Shown here: positions 1-10,546 of the stretch, in pieces
Position numbering within the stretch: the stretch's first letter is position 1
Layout: every line of letters begins with the position of its first letter
From: Mycoplasma sp.
GTDB lineage: Bacteria > Bacillota_I > Bacilli_A > Mycoplasmatales > Metamycoplasmataceae
NCBI GenBank assembly: GCA_024721275.1
Contig: JAMPIX010000001.1
Span: 248,001 to 312,000, forward strand
DNA: 64,000 bases
Direction of reading: 5' to 3'
The notes under the pieces: model-generated
What the model saw: the letters and a program-made list of their open reading frames with translations, nothing else
Database searches by the model: none
Told to the model about the DNA's origin: nothing
Translations under genes and position numbers: made by a program

Positions 1-29
1 TTGATAAAGAAGCTGCATCACTTTTATAA
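1..29 (+). CDS. possible 3' end of an upstream gene (partial)
   Basis: One plus-strand frame reads DKEAASLL and then a TAA at 27-29. The composition looks like a protein C-terminus, but only eight codons lie in the window. Another frame stops at 34-36. No function can be given. Confidence 0.3.
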
Positions 30-68
30 AAAATAATTTTTGACTTTTTATTTTATAGGGTTAATTGA

Positions 69-74
69 TATAAT
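69..74 (+). promoter_or_regulatory. -10 box (TATAAT) for the M42 peptidase gene
   Basis: A perfect TATAAT lies 32 nt before the ATG. A TTGACT at 40-45 could be a -35 element, but the 23-nt spacer is too long to be convincing. The ribosome-binding site AGAGGT at 95-100 follows. Confidence 0.55.
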
Positions 75-106
75 TTAATCAATAATTTTAGAATAGAGGT
101 GCCAAA

Positions 107-1198
107 ATGGCTGTTAACAAAAAAGAAACAAATAAACAAATTTTTAAATTTATGGAGCCGTTTTTGGATTCTGATGGAATTTCAGGATTTGAGCATGAAA
201 TAGCAGATGTTTATATAAAACATGCAAAAAAAGCAAAAGCAAAATTAGAGAGAGATGGATTTGGTTCTGTTATAGCAAAAATGGGTACAAAAGGACCTAA
301 AGTTATGTTTGCTGCTCACATGGATGAAGTAGGATTTGTAGTTAGAAGTATTGAAAAAGAAGGTCAATTAAGAGTTTCACCTGTAGGCGGACATTGAACT
401 CATACAATTCTTGCTATGCCAGTTAAGGTAATTACATCAAAAGGAAAAGTTTTTAAAGGTGTGTTTGGTTCTACAGCGCCACACGTATTGACACAATCTC
501 AAAGAACAAAAGTTATGGAAATGAGAGATGTTTACGTTGATGTTGGTGTAAAAGATAAAGAAGAAGCAGAAAAATTAGGAATTGCTCCTGGTGATCAAAT
601 AATAAGAGAATCAAAATCATTCCAAATGGCAAATGACGAATTCTTCTGTGCAAAAGCAATAGATAATAGAATGTCTGTTGCAATTCTTGCAAAGATTATG
701 GAAAAATTAGCTGGTAAGACATTAAAATGTCAAGCATATTTTGTAGCTACTGCTCAAGAAGAAGTTGGATTACGTGGTGGTAAAGCTTCAACACAACAAA
801 TTCAACCAGATGTAGCTATTGCTATTGATACAACAACATCTCATGATACTCCAGGAATTATTCCAGGTGATAATAAAATTGGACTTGGTATGTCAATCAC
901 AATGAAAGATAATAGTGCGATTGCAAATCCGGCTTTAGCTAATCATATATTTGATTTAGCAAAAAGTAAAAAAATACCAGTATACAAATATGTATCTCAA
1001 GGTGGAGGAAACGATTCTGGTGTTACACAATATTCACAAGGTGGAATTCCTGTTGTAACAATTTCAATACCAACAAGATATTTACATACACCACATGAAG
1101 TTGCTTCAATAAAAGACTTTAATGCGGTTGTTGATGGAATTGTTGAATTTGTTTCTAAATTTGATGATAAAACATATAAAACATTTTTATATAAATAA
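107..1198 (+). CDS. M42-family metalloaminopeptidase (glutamyl aminopeptidase/deblocking type)
   Basis: The 363-residue protein has the normal length for M42 peptidases, cytosolic dinuclear-metal aminopeptidases that trim short peptides. Metal and catalytic signatures are visible: AAHMDEVG with His71 and Asp73, AIDNRM with bridging Asp186, AQEEVGLRGG with Glu218/Glu219, Asp241 in IAIDTT, and His327 in the LHTPHE region. One internal TGA (395-397) reads as Trp. The ATG at 107 is preceded by AGAGGT. With the Opp importer nearby it could process imported peptides, which is inference. Exact substrate preference cannot be read from the sequence. Confidence 0.93.
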
Positions 1199-1207
1199 AG
1201 TCTAAAT

Positions 1208-1894
1208 ATGGAAGATAAATTATTATATGTAATTCAAGGTAAACCTGTATATGTTTCCATTGTTAGAAAAAATATTAAAAATCTAAATTTTAAAATAAAT
1301 AAAAATAATGAACTAGAAGCTAGTGCGCCTTTTGGTGTACCTAAAGCGGATATAAAAAAATTTGTTGATAAACATATTAAAAAGTTTTATGAAATACTAA
1401 AAAAATCACCTAAAAAAATTCATTTATCTACAAAAGATGATTTTTTTTATTTGTTTGGAAATAAATATAAATTTCAAAGACTATCAGGCTTTGATGAATC
1501 TTCAATAAAAATAATCAAAAATAACTTTTATATAGAAACAAAACATAGTAGTGATGATGAAGTAGAAAAAACAATTTTTTCTTTCTTAATTAAAAAATTG
1601 TTTGACTTCTTAGAAAAAGAAATGATAAAGTGATCTAAAAAAATTGGAATTAATTTTTTAAAATTTGATATCAATTTAAAAGAAACTGCTTGAGCAACAA
1701 ATTATATTTCAAAGAAGAAGATTATCTTTTCTTCTAATTTGATTTATTACAAACAAGAAGGAATAACTTATGTTGTTGTTCATGAACTTTGTCATTACAT
1801 ACACCCTAATCATTCAAAGAATTTTTGAGCAGAAGTTGAAAAATATCTTCCTGATTATAAGGAATACAAAAAGATATTTAAAAACTATTACTAA
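1208..1894 (+). CDS. YgjP-type (DUF45) zinc metallopeptidase
   Basis: The 228-residue protein carries HELCHY (His192-His196) followed by HPNHSKNFW, the HExxH plus downstream His pattern of the YgjP/SprT-like gluzincin group. The N-terminal half holds the YgjP-like KPVYVSIVRKNIKNLNFKI strand region. Four TGA codons (first at 1631-1633) read as Trp. It starts 9 nt after the M42 gene and is probably co-transcribed with it. No signal peptide is seen, so it is predicted to be cytosolic. The physiological substrate of the family is not settled. Confidence 0.85.
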
Positions 1895-1895
1895 A

Positions 1896-1906
1896 TATAA
1901 TATAAT
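1896..1906 (+). promoter_or_regulatory. two overlapping TATAAT boxes; leaderless-type promoter
   Basis: TATAAT occurs at 1896-1901 and again at 1901-1906, right after the previous stop. The ABC-transporter ATG is only 10 nt further and has no Shine-Dalgarno sequence, so the mRNA probably begins at or near the start codon. Confidence 0.55.
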
Positions 1907-1916
1907 TCAATCAATT

Positions 1917-3674
1917 ATGTCTCTAAAAAAGAAAAAAATAAAAAAATGACAAACTTTACCAATAATAAGATTTGCAAAATTTTATAAAGTCGCACCATGA
2001 CTTTTCTTTTTTGACACTATGTTTGCATTGCTTTTAACTGGAACATCTGTATCATTACCTTTTATTACAAGAGCATTAATAAATGCTGCAGATGTTAATA
2101 GAAATTTAACCTTATTAATAGTAATTATTTCTTCATTAATATTGATTGGTGCTTCAAGACTTGTTGCTACATTTTTTACAGAATATTGAGGCCATCTTAT
2201 GGGAATGCATATTGAAGCCAAAATGCGTAAAATGGCAGTTAGTAAAATGTATAAATTACCACAAACATATTATGATAATAATGCAAGTGGTAAATTAGTT
2301 TCTAGAATTGTTTATGACATCAAAGAAATAGCAGAATTTTCTCATCATGCTCCGGAAGATGCAATTATTGCAATAGCAATAGCAATTGGTGGTTTTAGTT
2401 ATGCATTTTTATATTCATGAACTGTAGGAGTAGTTTTAATCGGGATTTTCATGATAGGAATAACTCTTTCATTATATAGATCAAAAAAATTAATGATGTT
2501 TAGAACAAAAAATAGAAAAACAATGTCAAGAATGGCATCTGTAATCACAAATCAAGCATCAGCAATTTCTGAAATAAAAGCATACAATGCTTCAGAATTT
2601 GAAAAAGAAAGATTTAATGTAAAACAGAAAATTTATAATGAAGATATGAGAAAAATCTTTTTCTATAGTGGGCAATTTAGTGTAATTAATTTATTAATAA
2701 TAATAGTTATTTCATTTGGGATTTTAATAACGGGTTCTATTGAAATATATTTAGGAAATATGACTGTTGCAACATTTGCAGGTCTATTATCGCTTAGTGG
2801 AATACTTTCGCAACCTCTTGTTAAATTTTCTGCTGTATATTCAATGTTTACAGCCGGTCAAGCATCTGTAAAGAGATTCTTTGAATTCATGGATCTTGAA
2901 CATGAAAATATAAGTCAAAAAGATTTTAAAATAGATGAAGCAAAAATCGAATTTAAAAATGTTTCATTTAAATATTTTGTTGATGGAAAAGAACAAAATG
3001 TATTAAATAATTTTAATTTAGTAGTTAATCCAAAAGAAAAAGTTGCTTTAGTTGGAGAAACCGGAATTGGGAAATCAACTATATTAAAATTACTTATGAG
3101 ATATTATGAAATCCAAGGTGGTTCTATATTAATAGGGGATAAAACAATTTCTGATAAAAGTATTTTTAAATTAAGAGAAAATATTACATATATTCAACAA
3201 CAAGGAACATTATTTTTCGATTCAATATTAGCTAATATAAAATATGCAAAACCAAGTGCTACATTTGAAGAAATAGAACAAACAACAAAAGAAGCTTTTA
3301 TTCATGACTTTATTGTTAATAGTGAATCTGGATTTGAAACCATTGTTGGACCAAATGGAGCAAAATTATCTGGTGGACAAAAACAGAAAATCTCTATGGC
3401 AAGAGCTTTTCTAAAAAAATCGAAAATAATTCTACTTGATGAAGCTACTTCTTCTCTTGATAATATTACTGAAGCAATGATTAAAAAATCTATTGATAAA
3501 GCTACAAAAAACAAAACAGCCATTATTGTTGCACATAGACTTTCAACAATAAAAGATGTTGATAGAATAATTGTTTTAGGAAGAGGTGGGACAATTCTTG
3601 AAGATGGTTCACATGAACAATTGATCAAAAATAAAGGCCCTTATTTCAATCTTTTAAATGATACAAATATTTAA
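1917..3674 (+). CDS. ABC transporter, fused membrane and ATPase domains (MsbA/MdlB-like half-exporter)
   Basis: The 585-residue protein is a half-size exporter. Residues 20 to about 320 are a multi-helix transmembrane domain, and about 340-585 are the ATPase. Walker A is GETGIGKS (Lys386), the signature is LSGGQ (484-488), Walker B is IILLDEAT (Asp508/Glu509), and the H-loop is AHRLS (His540). It would act as a dimer at the membrane, exporting lipid, drug or peptide; the substrate cannot be deduced. Several TGA codons read as Trp. The ATG at 1917 is the first in frame, and a -10 box immediately upstream suggests its own leaderless transcript. Confidence 0.9.
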
Positions 3675-3733
3675 CTAAACTCATGTTTTTTACACTAAAA
3701 TAAGCACATTTACATTTTCTTTTATATGTATAG

Positions 3734-3739
3734 TATAAT
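3734..3739 (+). promoter_or_regulatory. promoter ahead of the small ORF and oppA
   Basis: TATAAT at 3734-3739 is preceded by TTTACA at 3709-3714 with a 19-nt spacer. This is the best promoter candidate for the 41-codon ORF and the OppA lipoprotein gene. Confidence 0.6.
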
Positions 3740-3799
3740 TTTATAGATATATAAAAATATTTCATAAATTTGAAAAATGTATAAAAAAAGGCAAAAATT

Positions 3800-3925
3800 A
3801 TGAAAAATAAAAAAGATAAAAGAAGAAAATTATTCCCAGAAACAGCTAAAGTCGCAGATGTTGTTAAAACACCACAAATTGGTATAGTTGATAGACTGGA
3901 ACAATGACAAGTAACAGAAGAATAG
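3800..3925 (+). CDS. small charged protein, 41 aa, leading the oppA gene
   Basis: This short ORF starts MKNKKDKRRKLFPETAK and ends EQWQVTEE, with one TGA read as Trp. It has an AAAAGG motif 8 nt before the ATG, its own upstream promoter, and ends 19 nt before the oppA start. The N-terminus is strongly basic and the rest mixed; there is no signal peptide or membrane helix. I do not recognise a family. It could be a genuine small protein or a leader peptide affecting oppA translation. Confidence 0.55.
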
Positions 3926-3944
3926 AATATTAAGGATGGCACAA

Positions 3945-6836
3945 ATGAAAAAAAATAAGAAGAAAATAATAGGTTTTTCAACTTTAGGTGTTGTTGGTAC
4001 TGCAGCAGCTGCAATGACAATTACAGCTTGTTCACCATCAAGTTCTACAGGAATACCAACCGAAAGTTGAATTGGTTCACATAATGATTTAAATCAAACT
4101 ATTAATTCACAAAATCAATATAATGTTAAGTGATTTTCTACTGTAGCTGCAAAAGCAAATATGACCTCAGCTAGTTTTTCAGGAATTATGGATGCGAATG
4201 GAAAGCTTTTTACATATGCTTATACTGATAAAGTGCATGTAAATGCTGCTGATATTAATCCAGCAACAGGTGAACTTAATGCACCATTAGTAAAACCGAC
4301 CAAATATATAAAAATGGAATTAGCAAAAGCTGTAATTCTAGTTGTACCTGGTCAAAATGGTCAAGATCAAGAAATTACTTTTGATGATGATGATCCAAGT
4401 AATATGGATGATGACAATAATATTAACTCAGATAATTTTAAAACTCAATTAAAAGCTGCAAAATCAATTAAAATAAAATTAAGAGATGCAAAATGAATTG
4501 ATAGTTCTGGAAATGAAACAAAATATAAAATAACATCAAAAGATTTTGTAACTGGTTCTCAATTTGAACAAATTAATTTAATGCATTCAATTAGAGTAGG
4601 AATGACAAAAAAAGCTAATCGTGAAAAAGTAGATTCTATAGAAGCTGCAATGAATACAGATCATAAAGCTGCCTTCAATACTTTTGATATTGATAATACT
4701 TATTTATATGATATTGGAAATGTTGATGTTAAAAATGTAAACGGTATAAATTCTGATGATTTAGATAATGTATTTATTGATCAAAATATTGTTAATAGTA
4801 TAGCTCCAGATGATGAAACTTTAAATTATAAATTTAATACTCTTGGTTCTGGTGAAATTGAAAATCATAACTTCTTCTTTCAAAATCAATTTTTAAATGG
4901 TTCGTATTTAAGAAGTCCAGTTCCTACACAATGAATCAAAGATAACATGAGTAGTGTTGTTCCTTTAGATTCATATACACTTTCACAAGATGAATTATTA
5001 ACACAACTTGGTTTTTATAGATATGGTAGAGATTATTCAAATAGATTATATTCAGGTTCATATTATATTTCTAAGGTTTCTAAAACAAAAAATAAAGTAA
5101 TAAAAAATATGCATTACGCTAGAAAAGATTTTGTAAATGATCCAAAAACTGTTAATTCATTCACAACTAATTTTGTTATTTCAAGTCCAGATATTTGACC
5201 AAGAATATTATGAGAAAAATATAAACAAGGAACAGAATTTGAACTTCCATCTAAATTATTAAATAAACTTCCATCTACAGATGTAGAAGATTTATATGCA
5301 AAATATAATGAAAATGGAAAATTTGATGCCTTTCAATTTGATGTATCTTATCCAAATTCAAATGGACCACAAATTTTATGACAACATTCATTAGTTCAGC
5401 CAGCCATTAAAAATATTTTAGAAGGAAAAAGCACTATATATGATATGAATAGTGATTTAAGTAAAATTTTATTTGGATTATCTTTTGATGAAATTAAAGC
5501 ACAAAAAGATACTGCATCACCTTTAGATTCATTGTTTGGTTCAGGACTAGTATTTAGAAATCTTTTACAAGCATCAATTAATTGATATACAGTCATACAA
5601 AAAGTGTATCCAGGATATGCGGAATGATTCTTAAATGTTCCTCCAGGCGCTGGTACAGGTTCACAAACTAATAATCAAATTTTAGTAAATCTTGGTGAAG
5701 TTTTACATGATGTTAAAGTTTATGATTATGATCCTAATACTAAATTGGCTACATTGCCTTCACAACCTTTAGTTTCAACAATTAAAGAAAATAAACAAGC
5801 ATATTTAGATAATGTAGGAAATCAAGAAAAACAATTAGAATCATCAATTTTTGATGAAGTTAAGAAAAAAATGGCTACATTTTTAGATCAAATGTTTCCA
5901 GATGGCAAACAACATACATTGAATTTAATGTTGCCGCTAAGAAGTGGATTTAATGGTGATAAGAATTTATTTTCTACTTATCATGAAGTTGAAAAGATTA
6001 TAGAAAGCTTATCAACTGACAGAATAAAATTAACAGTATCTAATGATTGATTCGGAGATAATATAAACGTGCCGTTTAATGGTGGTATTTCTTGAGTTGC
6101 ATCAGAACAACATAAAGTTAGTCAATTTTCATACTTTGGTTGAAGTTCTGATACAGATAACTACCCTACATATTTATACGGTTTATTAGTACAAAGTTAT
6201 AGTGGTTCTAATGCTTCACCATTAATGACAGCCTTTTCAGCTCTTGCTGATCCAGATGCAAAATTTAATACATTAAGAACAATGTTGCCTGAATCAACAA
6301 AAATTGCAGAAAATTTAAAAACAAATATTAATAGTTGAATACAAGCACTTTCAAGTCAAGTAACTGCTAATCCAAGTGATTTTGTACAGGCTCATGATAA
6401 TGTATCAGCAGATCAAGCAAAAACAAATCTTTTAAACAAATTGAATGCATTAACTTTTGAAGGGTTACACAACATAGTGTTTGATAAAGCAGGTTACGGA
6501 TGAAGTCAAATTGGTGATCTTGCTAAAAAATTAGATATAGATATTGATTCATTAACAATAAAAGGTAAAAAAGAACTTGTCGGAATTTTTTCAACAAAAA
6601 TAGAATCATTATTAATGCTTTCTTCACAAAGTGTATTTAATAATGACAATGATCAAATAAAGAATTTTATTAAAGAATATAATGACATTCTTGGTAGACC
6701 AATGACAATTGATTCACCAGCAGAAGTAACTGTTCCTAGACCAAATTTACCTAATGCTAATTTAATAAAAAATTGATTGATTATACCCCCTGAAGTTTCA
6801 GGTAGTGTATATCTAGAACAATGAAAAGTCGAATAA
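3945..6836 (+). CDS. oppA: OppA-like substrate-binding lipoprotein (P100 type)
   Basis: The 963-residue lipoprotein has a basic N-terminus, a hydrophobic segment and a lipobox ending ITAC with Cys29 as the predicted lipidation site. It directly precedes oppBCDF, so it is the likely peptide-binding component; mycoplasma OppA proteins of this very large size are known, for example M. hominis P100. A low-complexity acidic stretch (Asp-rich, around residues 145-165) lies in the N-terminal third. Many TGA codons are in frame. I found no clear Walker A, unlike reports for M. hominis OppA. The start at 3945 has TAAGGA 8 nt upstream; an in-frame ATG at 3936 is less likely. Confidence 0.8.
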
Positions 6837-6872
6837 CAAGAAAATATTATTATCTATTTGTGTATTGTAGTG

Positions 6873-6878
6873 TATACT
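6873..6878 (+). promoter_or_regulatory. possible -10 box (TATACT) for oppB
   Basis: TATACT lies in the 84-nt gap between oppA and oppB. A second TATAAT at 6904-6909 sits almost on the AAGGAG ribosome-binding site (6911-6916) and would leave nearly no leader. The permease genes may have their own promoter besides read-through from oppA. Confidence 0.35.
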
Positions 6879-6920
6879 TATAGCATAAATGGTTGAAACA
6901 ACTTATAATAAAGGAGAAAA

Positions 6921-7961
6921 ATGTTTAGTTATATAATAAAGAGATTACTATTAACAATTGTTTCGTTAATCGCTCTAATAATCATAACTTATTTTTTGAT
7001 GGGCTTATTAAAAGGGAATCCGTTAGACCCTTCAAAATATAAAACTACAGCAGAATATGATAAGGCGGTGCATGACTTCGGTTTAGATAAATCTGTTGCT
7101 GCACAATTCGCTTCTTGATTTGCCGGATTATTCCGTGGAGATTTAGGACCTATTTATAATCCTGCTGCAGCTGGTGTTAATAAAATTCAAGATTTATTTT
7201 TTGGACCACTTAAATATACATTGTTAATAACATCATCAGCATTCATTTTATCAACTATTATTGGTGTTACATTAGGAATAATAGCTGGATACAACAATGG
7301 AAAATCATGAGATATTATTATTAATATATTTGTTATATTCTTTTTAGCAATACCAACATTTATATTAGCTGCTTTCTTATTAGTTATTGGTCCATATATG
7401 GGATTACCAGCAGGATTTTTAGATTGAGCCGCATATGGTTGAGGATTATCAATAAGATCTATGGTTCTACCAGTAATTGCTTTAACAGTTACACAAATAG
7501 CTGTTTTAACATACTACGTTCGTAATGAAGTTATCACTGTATTAGCTAGTGAATATATTGTAAATGCGCAATCAAAAGGTTTATCAACAATGCAAGTATT
7601 TAGAAAATATGTTTGAAGAAACTTATTAGTTCCTATAGTTACAATAGTAATACCTTCATTTGTTGCTTTATTAGCTGGATCATTGATAGTTGAACAATTC
7701 TTTGCAATTCCAGGTTCTTCAACAGTTATTACAAATGCAGTTAGAAATAAAGAAACAAATATAGTTATGTTCAATGTTATTTTCTTTGGTGCATTAGCAA
7801 TGCTTTCACAATTAATAGTTGATGTTTCTTATGTATTCATTGATCCAAGAATTAAATACTCTTCTGCTTCCGAAGTTAAGAGTATTGGAATTAAAGCTTG
7901 ATACAAACGTAAAAGAAACAAAAACGTAAATGCAAATATGAAGGGAGTTGAAAATGCCTAA
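6921..7961 (+). CDS. oppB: oligopeptide ABC transporter permease OppB
   Basis: The 346-residue protein is an integral membrane permease. It has the family N-terminus (MFSYIIKRLLLTIVSLIALI), then about five further helices and the cytoplasmic EAA-like loop around EYIVNAQSKGLSTMQVFRKY, which docks on the ATPases. It pairs with OppC to form the peptide channel. A strong AAGGAG precedes the ATG. Five or more TGA codons read as Trp. Its last 8 nt overlap the oppC start. The C-terminus has a short basic tail rich in Lys, Arg and Asn. Confidence 0.95.
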
Positions 7962-9108
7962 TAAATTATCTCAAGATGAATTTAATAGTAAATATGGAAT
8001 TAGTCAAAATGATGAAAAACTAATTATCATAAATGATAATGAAGTTAAAGATCAAGTTCAACTTTCTGGTAAACCTGTAACAAACTGAAAAAGTTTTCTT
8101 ACTAGATTTTTTAGAAACAAGATGACTGTAATTTCTTTGATAGTATTTATAGGAATAATAATTACTGGTGTTGTTGTAACAGGTATTTCAGCATATGGCC
8201 CTAATGATAAAGTTTCAGCTGCATCAAATTTCATAATAAGTGATTTACCTCCTTCTAGCACAAATGGTGGTTGAGTACACAAAGTTATTACAACTACTCA
8301 ATTGAATGCTTTGTATCAATTGTTCGGTGAATCAGCATCAAACCATCCCCATATTAGAGATATAAAAGTTCTTGGACCTGGATGACTTTCAATTGAAATG
8401 AATCCATATGATTATTTCAACGCAACTGGAACATCACATAAATTTATAATTGGTACAAATGCTATTGGACAAGATATTTGAGTAAGAGTTTGACATGGAA
8501 CATTAAATTCATTAAAACTTGCATTATTAGTTGCAACAGTTGAATCAATAGTTGGTATAGCAATAGGTGCATGAATTGGTTTCTATGCTGGAAGTAGAAT
8601 GGACACATATGTAATGCGTGCTGTTGATACATTAAATGGTATTCCACAATTAATTTGATTTATTCTATTAACATTTATGCTTCCTCAAGGTTTCTGATCA
8701 CTATTTATTGCATTGGTATCTATCGGTTGAATTACTCCTTTATATCAAGCAAGAATGTTTATGATAAAAGTTAAAGATCAAGATTATATAGCAGCAGCTA
8801 GAACATCTGGCAATAATGAAGCACAATTAATATTTAAACATGCTTTACCAAATACATTAGGTAAATTATTATCAAGATATGTAAGTAGAATTCCATCAGT
8901 AATTATTATTCAGGCTTCATTAGCTTTCCTTGGATTAACAAGTACAGTTGATGCAAGTTTAGGTGTTGTTGTTAACGACGCAAAATCACATTTAGAAAAT
9001 ATATGATATCTATTGACTCCTACATTAATTTTATTTGCGATAACTCTTTCATTACAGTTTGTTGCAAATGGAATAAATGATGCATTAGATCCAAAGGTTG
9101 GTAAGTAA
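7954..9108 (+). CDS. oppC: oligopeptide ABC transporter permease OppC
   Basis: The 384-residue protein has a cytosolic N-terminal region of about 55 residues, a first helix near residues 62-85, a long extracytoplasmic segment, then the permease domain. The EAA-type loop is seen in DYIAAARTSGNNEAQLIFKH, and the conserved NGINDALDPK closes the protein. It forms the channel together with OppB. The start overlaps oppB by 8 nt and is preceded by AAGGGAG (7941-7947), typical of translational coupling. Confidence 0.95.
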
Positions 9109-9109
9109 A

Positions 9110-10534
9110 ATGGCAGAAACTAAAAAAAGAACATCTTCTACTACAAAGAAAACTACAACTGTTAAAAAACCAGTTGCTAAAAAATCTACAACAACATATG
9201 CAACAATTAAAAAAACTTCAACAGTTAAAAAACCAATTACTAAAACAGCTACAGTCAGAAAAACTGCACCTGTTAAAAAACCAGCTGCTGAAAGTAAAAA
9301 TATAGATGAAACAAAAAAAGTTAATTCTAATAATAAAAAAGATGCTCATACAATAGAATCATTAATAGCATTGAAGCAAACCGAATCTATTTTTCTTAAA
9401 GAAAAAAATAATAAAGATGAAGAAAAAGGTGATGAAAGCAAAGTCATTGAAACACCTGTTGTTTCAATTTCAAAAGAAAATCTAGCAATAAAACCTGATG
9501 AAAATAAAAAAATATTATCTATTAGAGATTTAAATATTTCATTCAAAAATGGTAAACAATTAGTTGATATTATTAGAGGCATTGATTTAGATGTCTTTGA
9601 ATCTCAAATAATTGGTTTAGTTGGTGAATCTGGTTCAGGTAAATCCGTTTCAACAAAATCTTTATTAAATTTAAATAAAAATTCAATAACAAATTCAAAA
9701 AGAATGCTTGTTGATGGTGTAAATTTAATGAAAATGAATAGAAAAAAATGATTAGATATAAGAGGTAAGAAAATCGCTTATATTCCTCAAGATCCTATGA
9801 CTTCATTAAACCCTACAAGAACAATTAAAAAACAACTGCTTGATACATTAATAAAAAATAGACCAGATTTAAAAACAACAAGAGAAAGAGAAATGCTTAT
9901 TGTTGAAACGTTAGAAAAATTTGGAATTAGAGAAGTTGTAAATAAATTAGATTCTTTCCCTCATACTTTTTCAGGAGGAATGAAACAAAGAATAGTTATT
10001 GCTTCTGCAGTTATGTGTAAACCTAAATTAATAATAGCTGATGAACCTACAACAGCACTTGATACAGTTGTTCAAGCATCTGTTTTAAATCTATTTTTAA
10101 AAGTTAGAGATGAATTCAATGTTTCAATTATTTTCATTTCTCATGATATTGGTGTTATTGCAAAACTTTGTGATTACATTTATGTAATGTATGCTGGTAA
10201 AGTAGTAGAAAAAGGAAAAAAGAAAGAAATTTTTACAGATCCAAGACATCCATATACATGAGCGTTGTTATCAGCGATACCTGATTCAGATCAAGAAGAA
10301 CTTTATACAATTCCTGGTTCTCCACCAAATATGAAATATTTACCAATGGGAGACCCGTTTGCACCTAGAAATAAATACGCAACTAAATTGGACTTCTTAA
10401 AAGAACCACCATTAATTGATATTTCTAATTCTCATGCCGCTGCAACATGATTGCTTCATCCAAATGCTCCAAAAGTTAAGATGAGTAAAGTTGTTAAAGA
10501 AAAAATCAAAAAATTCAAGGAAGTATTTAAATAA
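9110..10534 (+). CDS. oppD: oligopeptide ABC transporter ATPase OppD with basic N-terminal extension
   Basis: The 474-residue protein begins its ABC domain near residue 135. Walker A is GESGSGKS (172-179), the signature is FSGGMKQR (from 287), Walker B IIADEPTTALD, and the C-terminal oligopeptide-family region has DPRHPYTW. The first 60 or so residues are unusual: a Lys/Thr/Ala/Pro tail with VKKP at 18-21, 39-42 and 55-58, resembling histone H1 tails, followed by about 70 mixed-charge residues. Start ATG 9110 is chosen because AAAGGT lies upstream; an in-frame TTG at 9098 would overlap oppC. It energises OppBC together with OppF. Confidence 0.93.
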
Positions 10535-10546
10535 AAAGGGATTACT

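Noticed and set aside
3945-6836. OppA as an ecto-ATPase
   Set aside because: I found no GxxxxGK[ST] in the sequence, so this M. hominis property is not claimed here.
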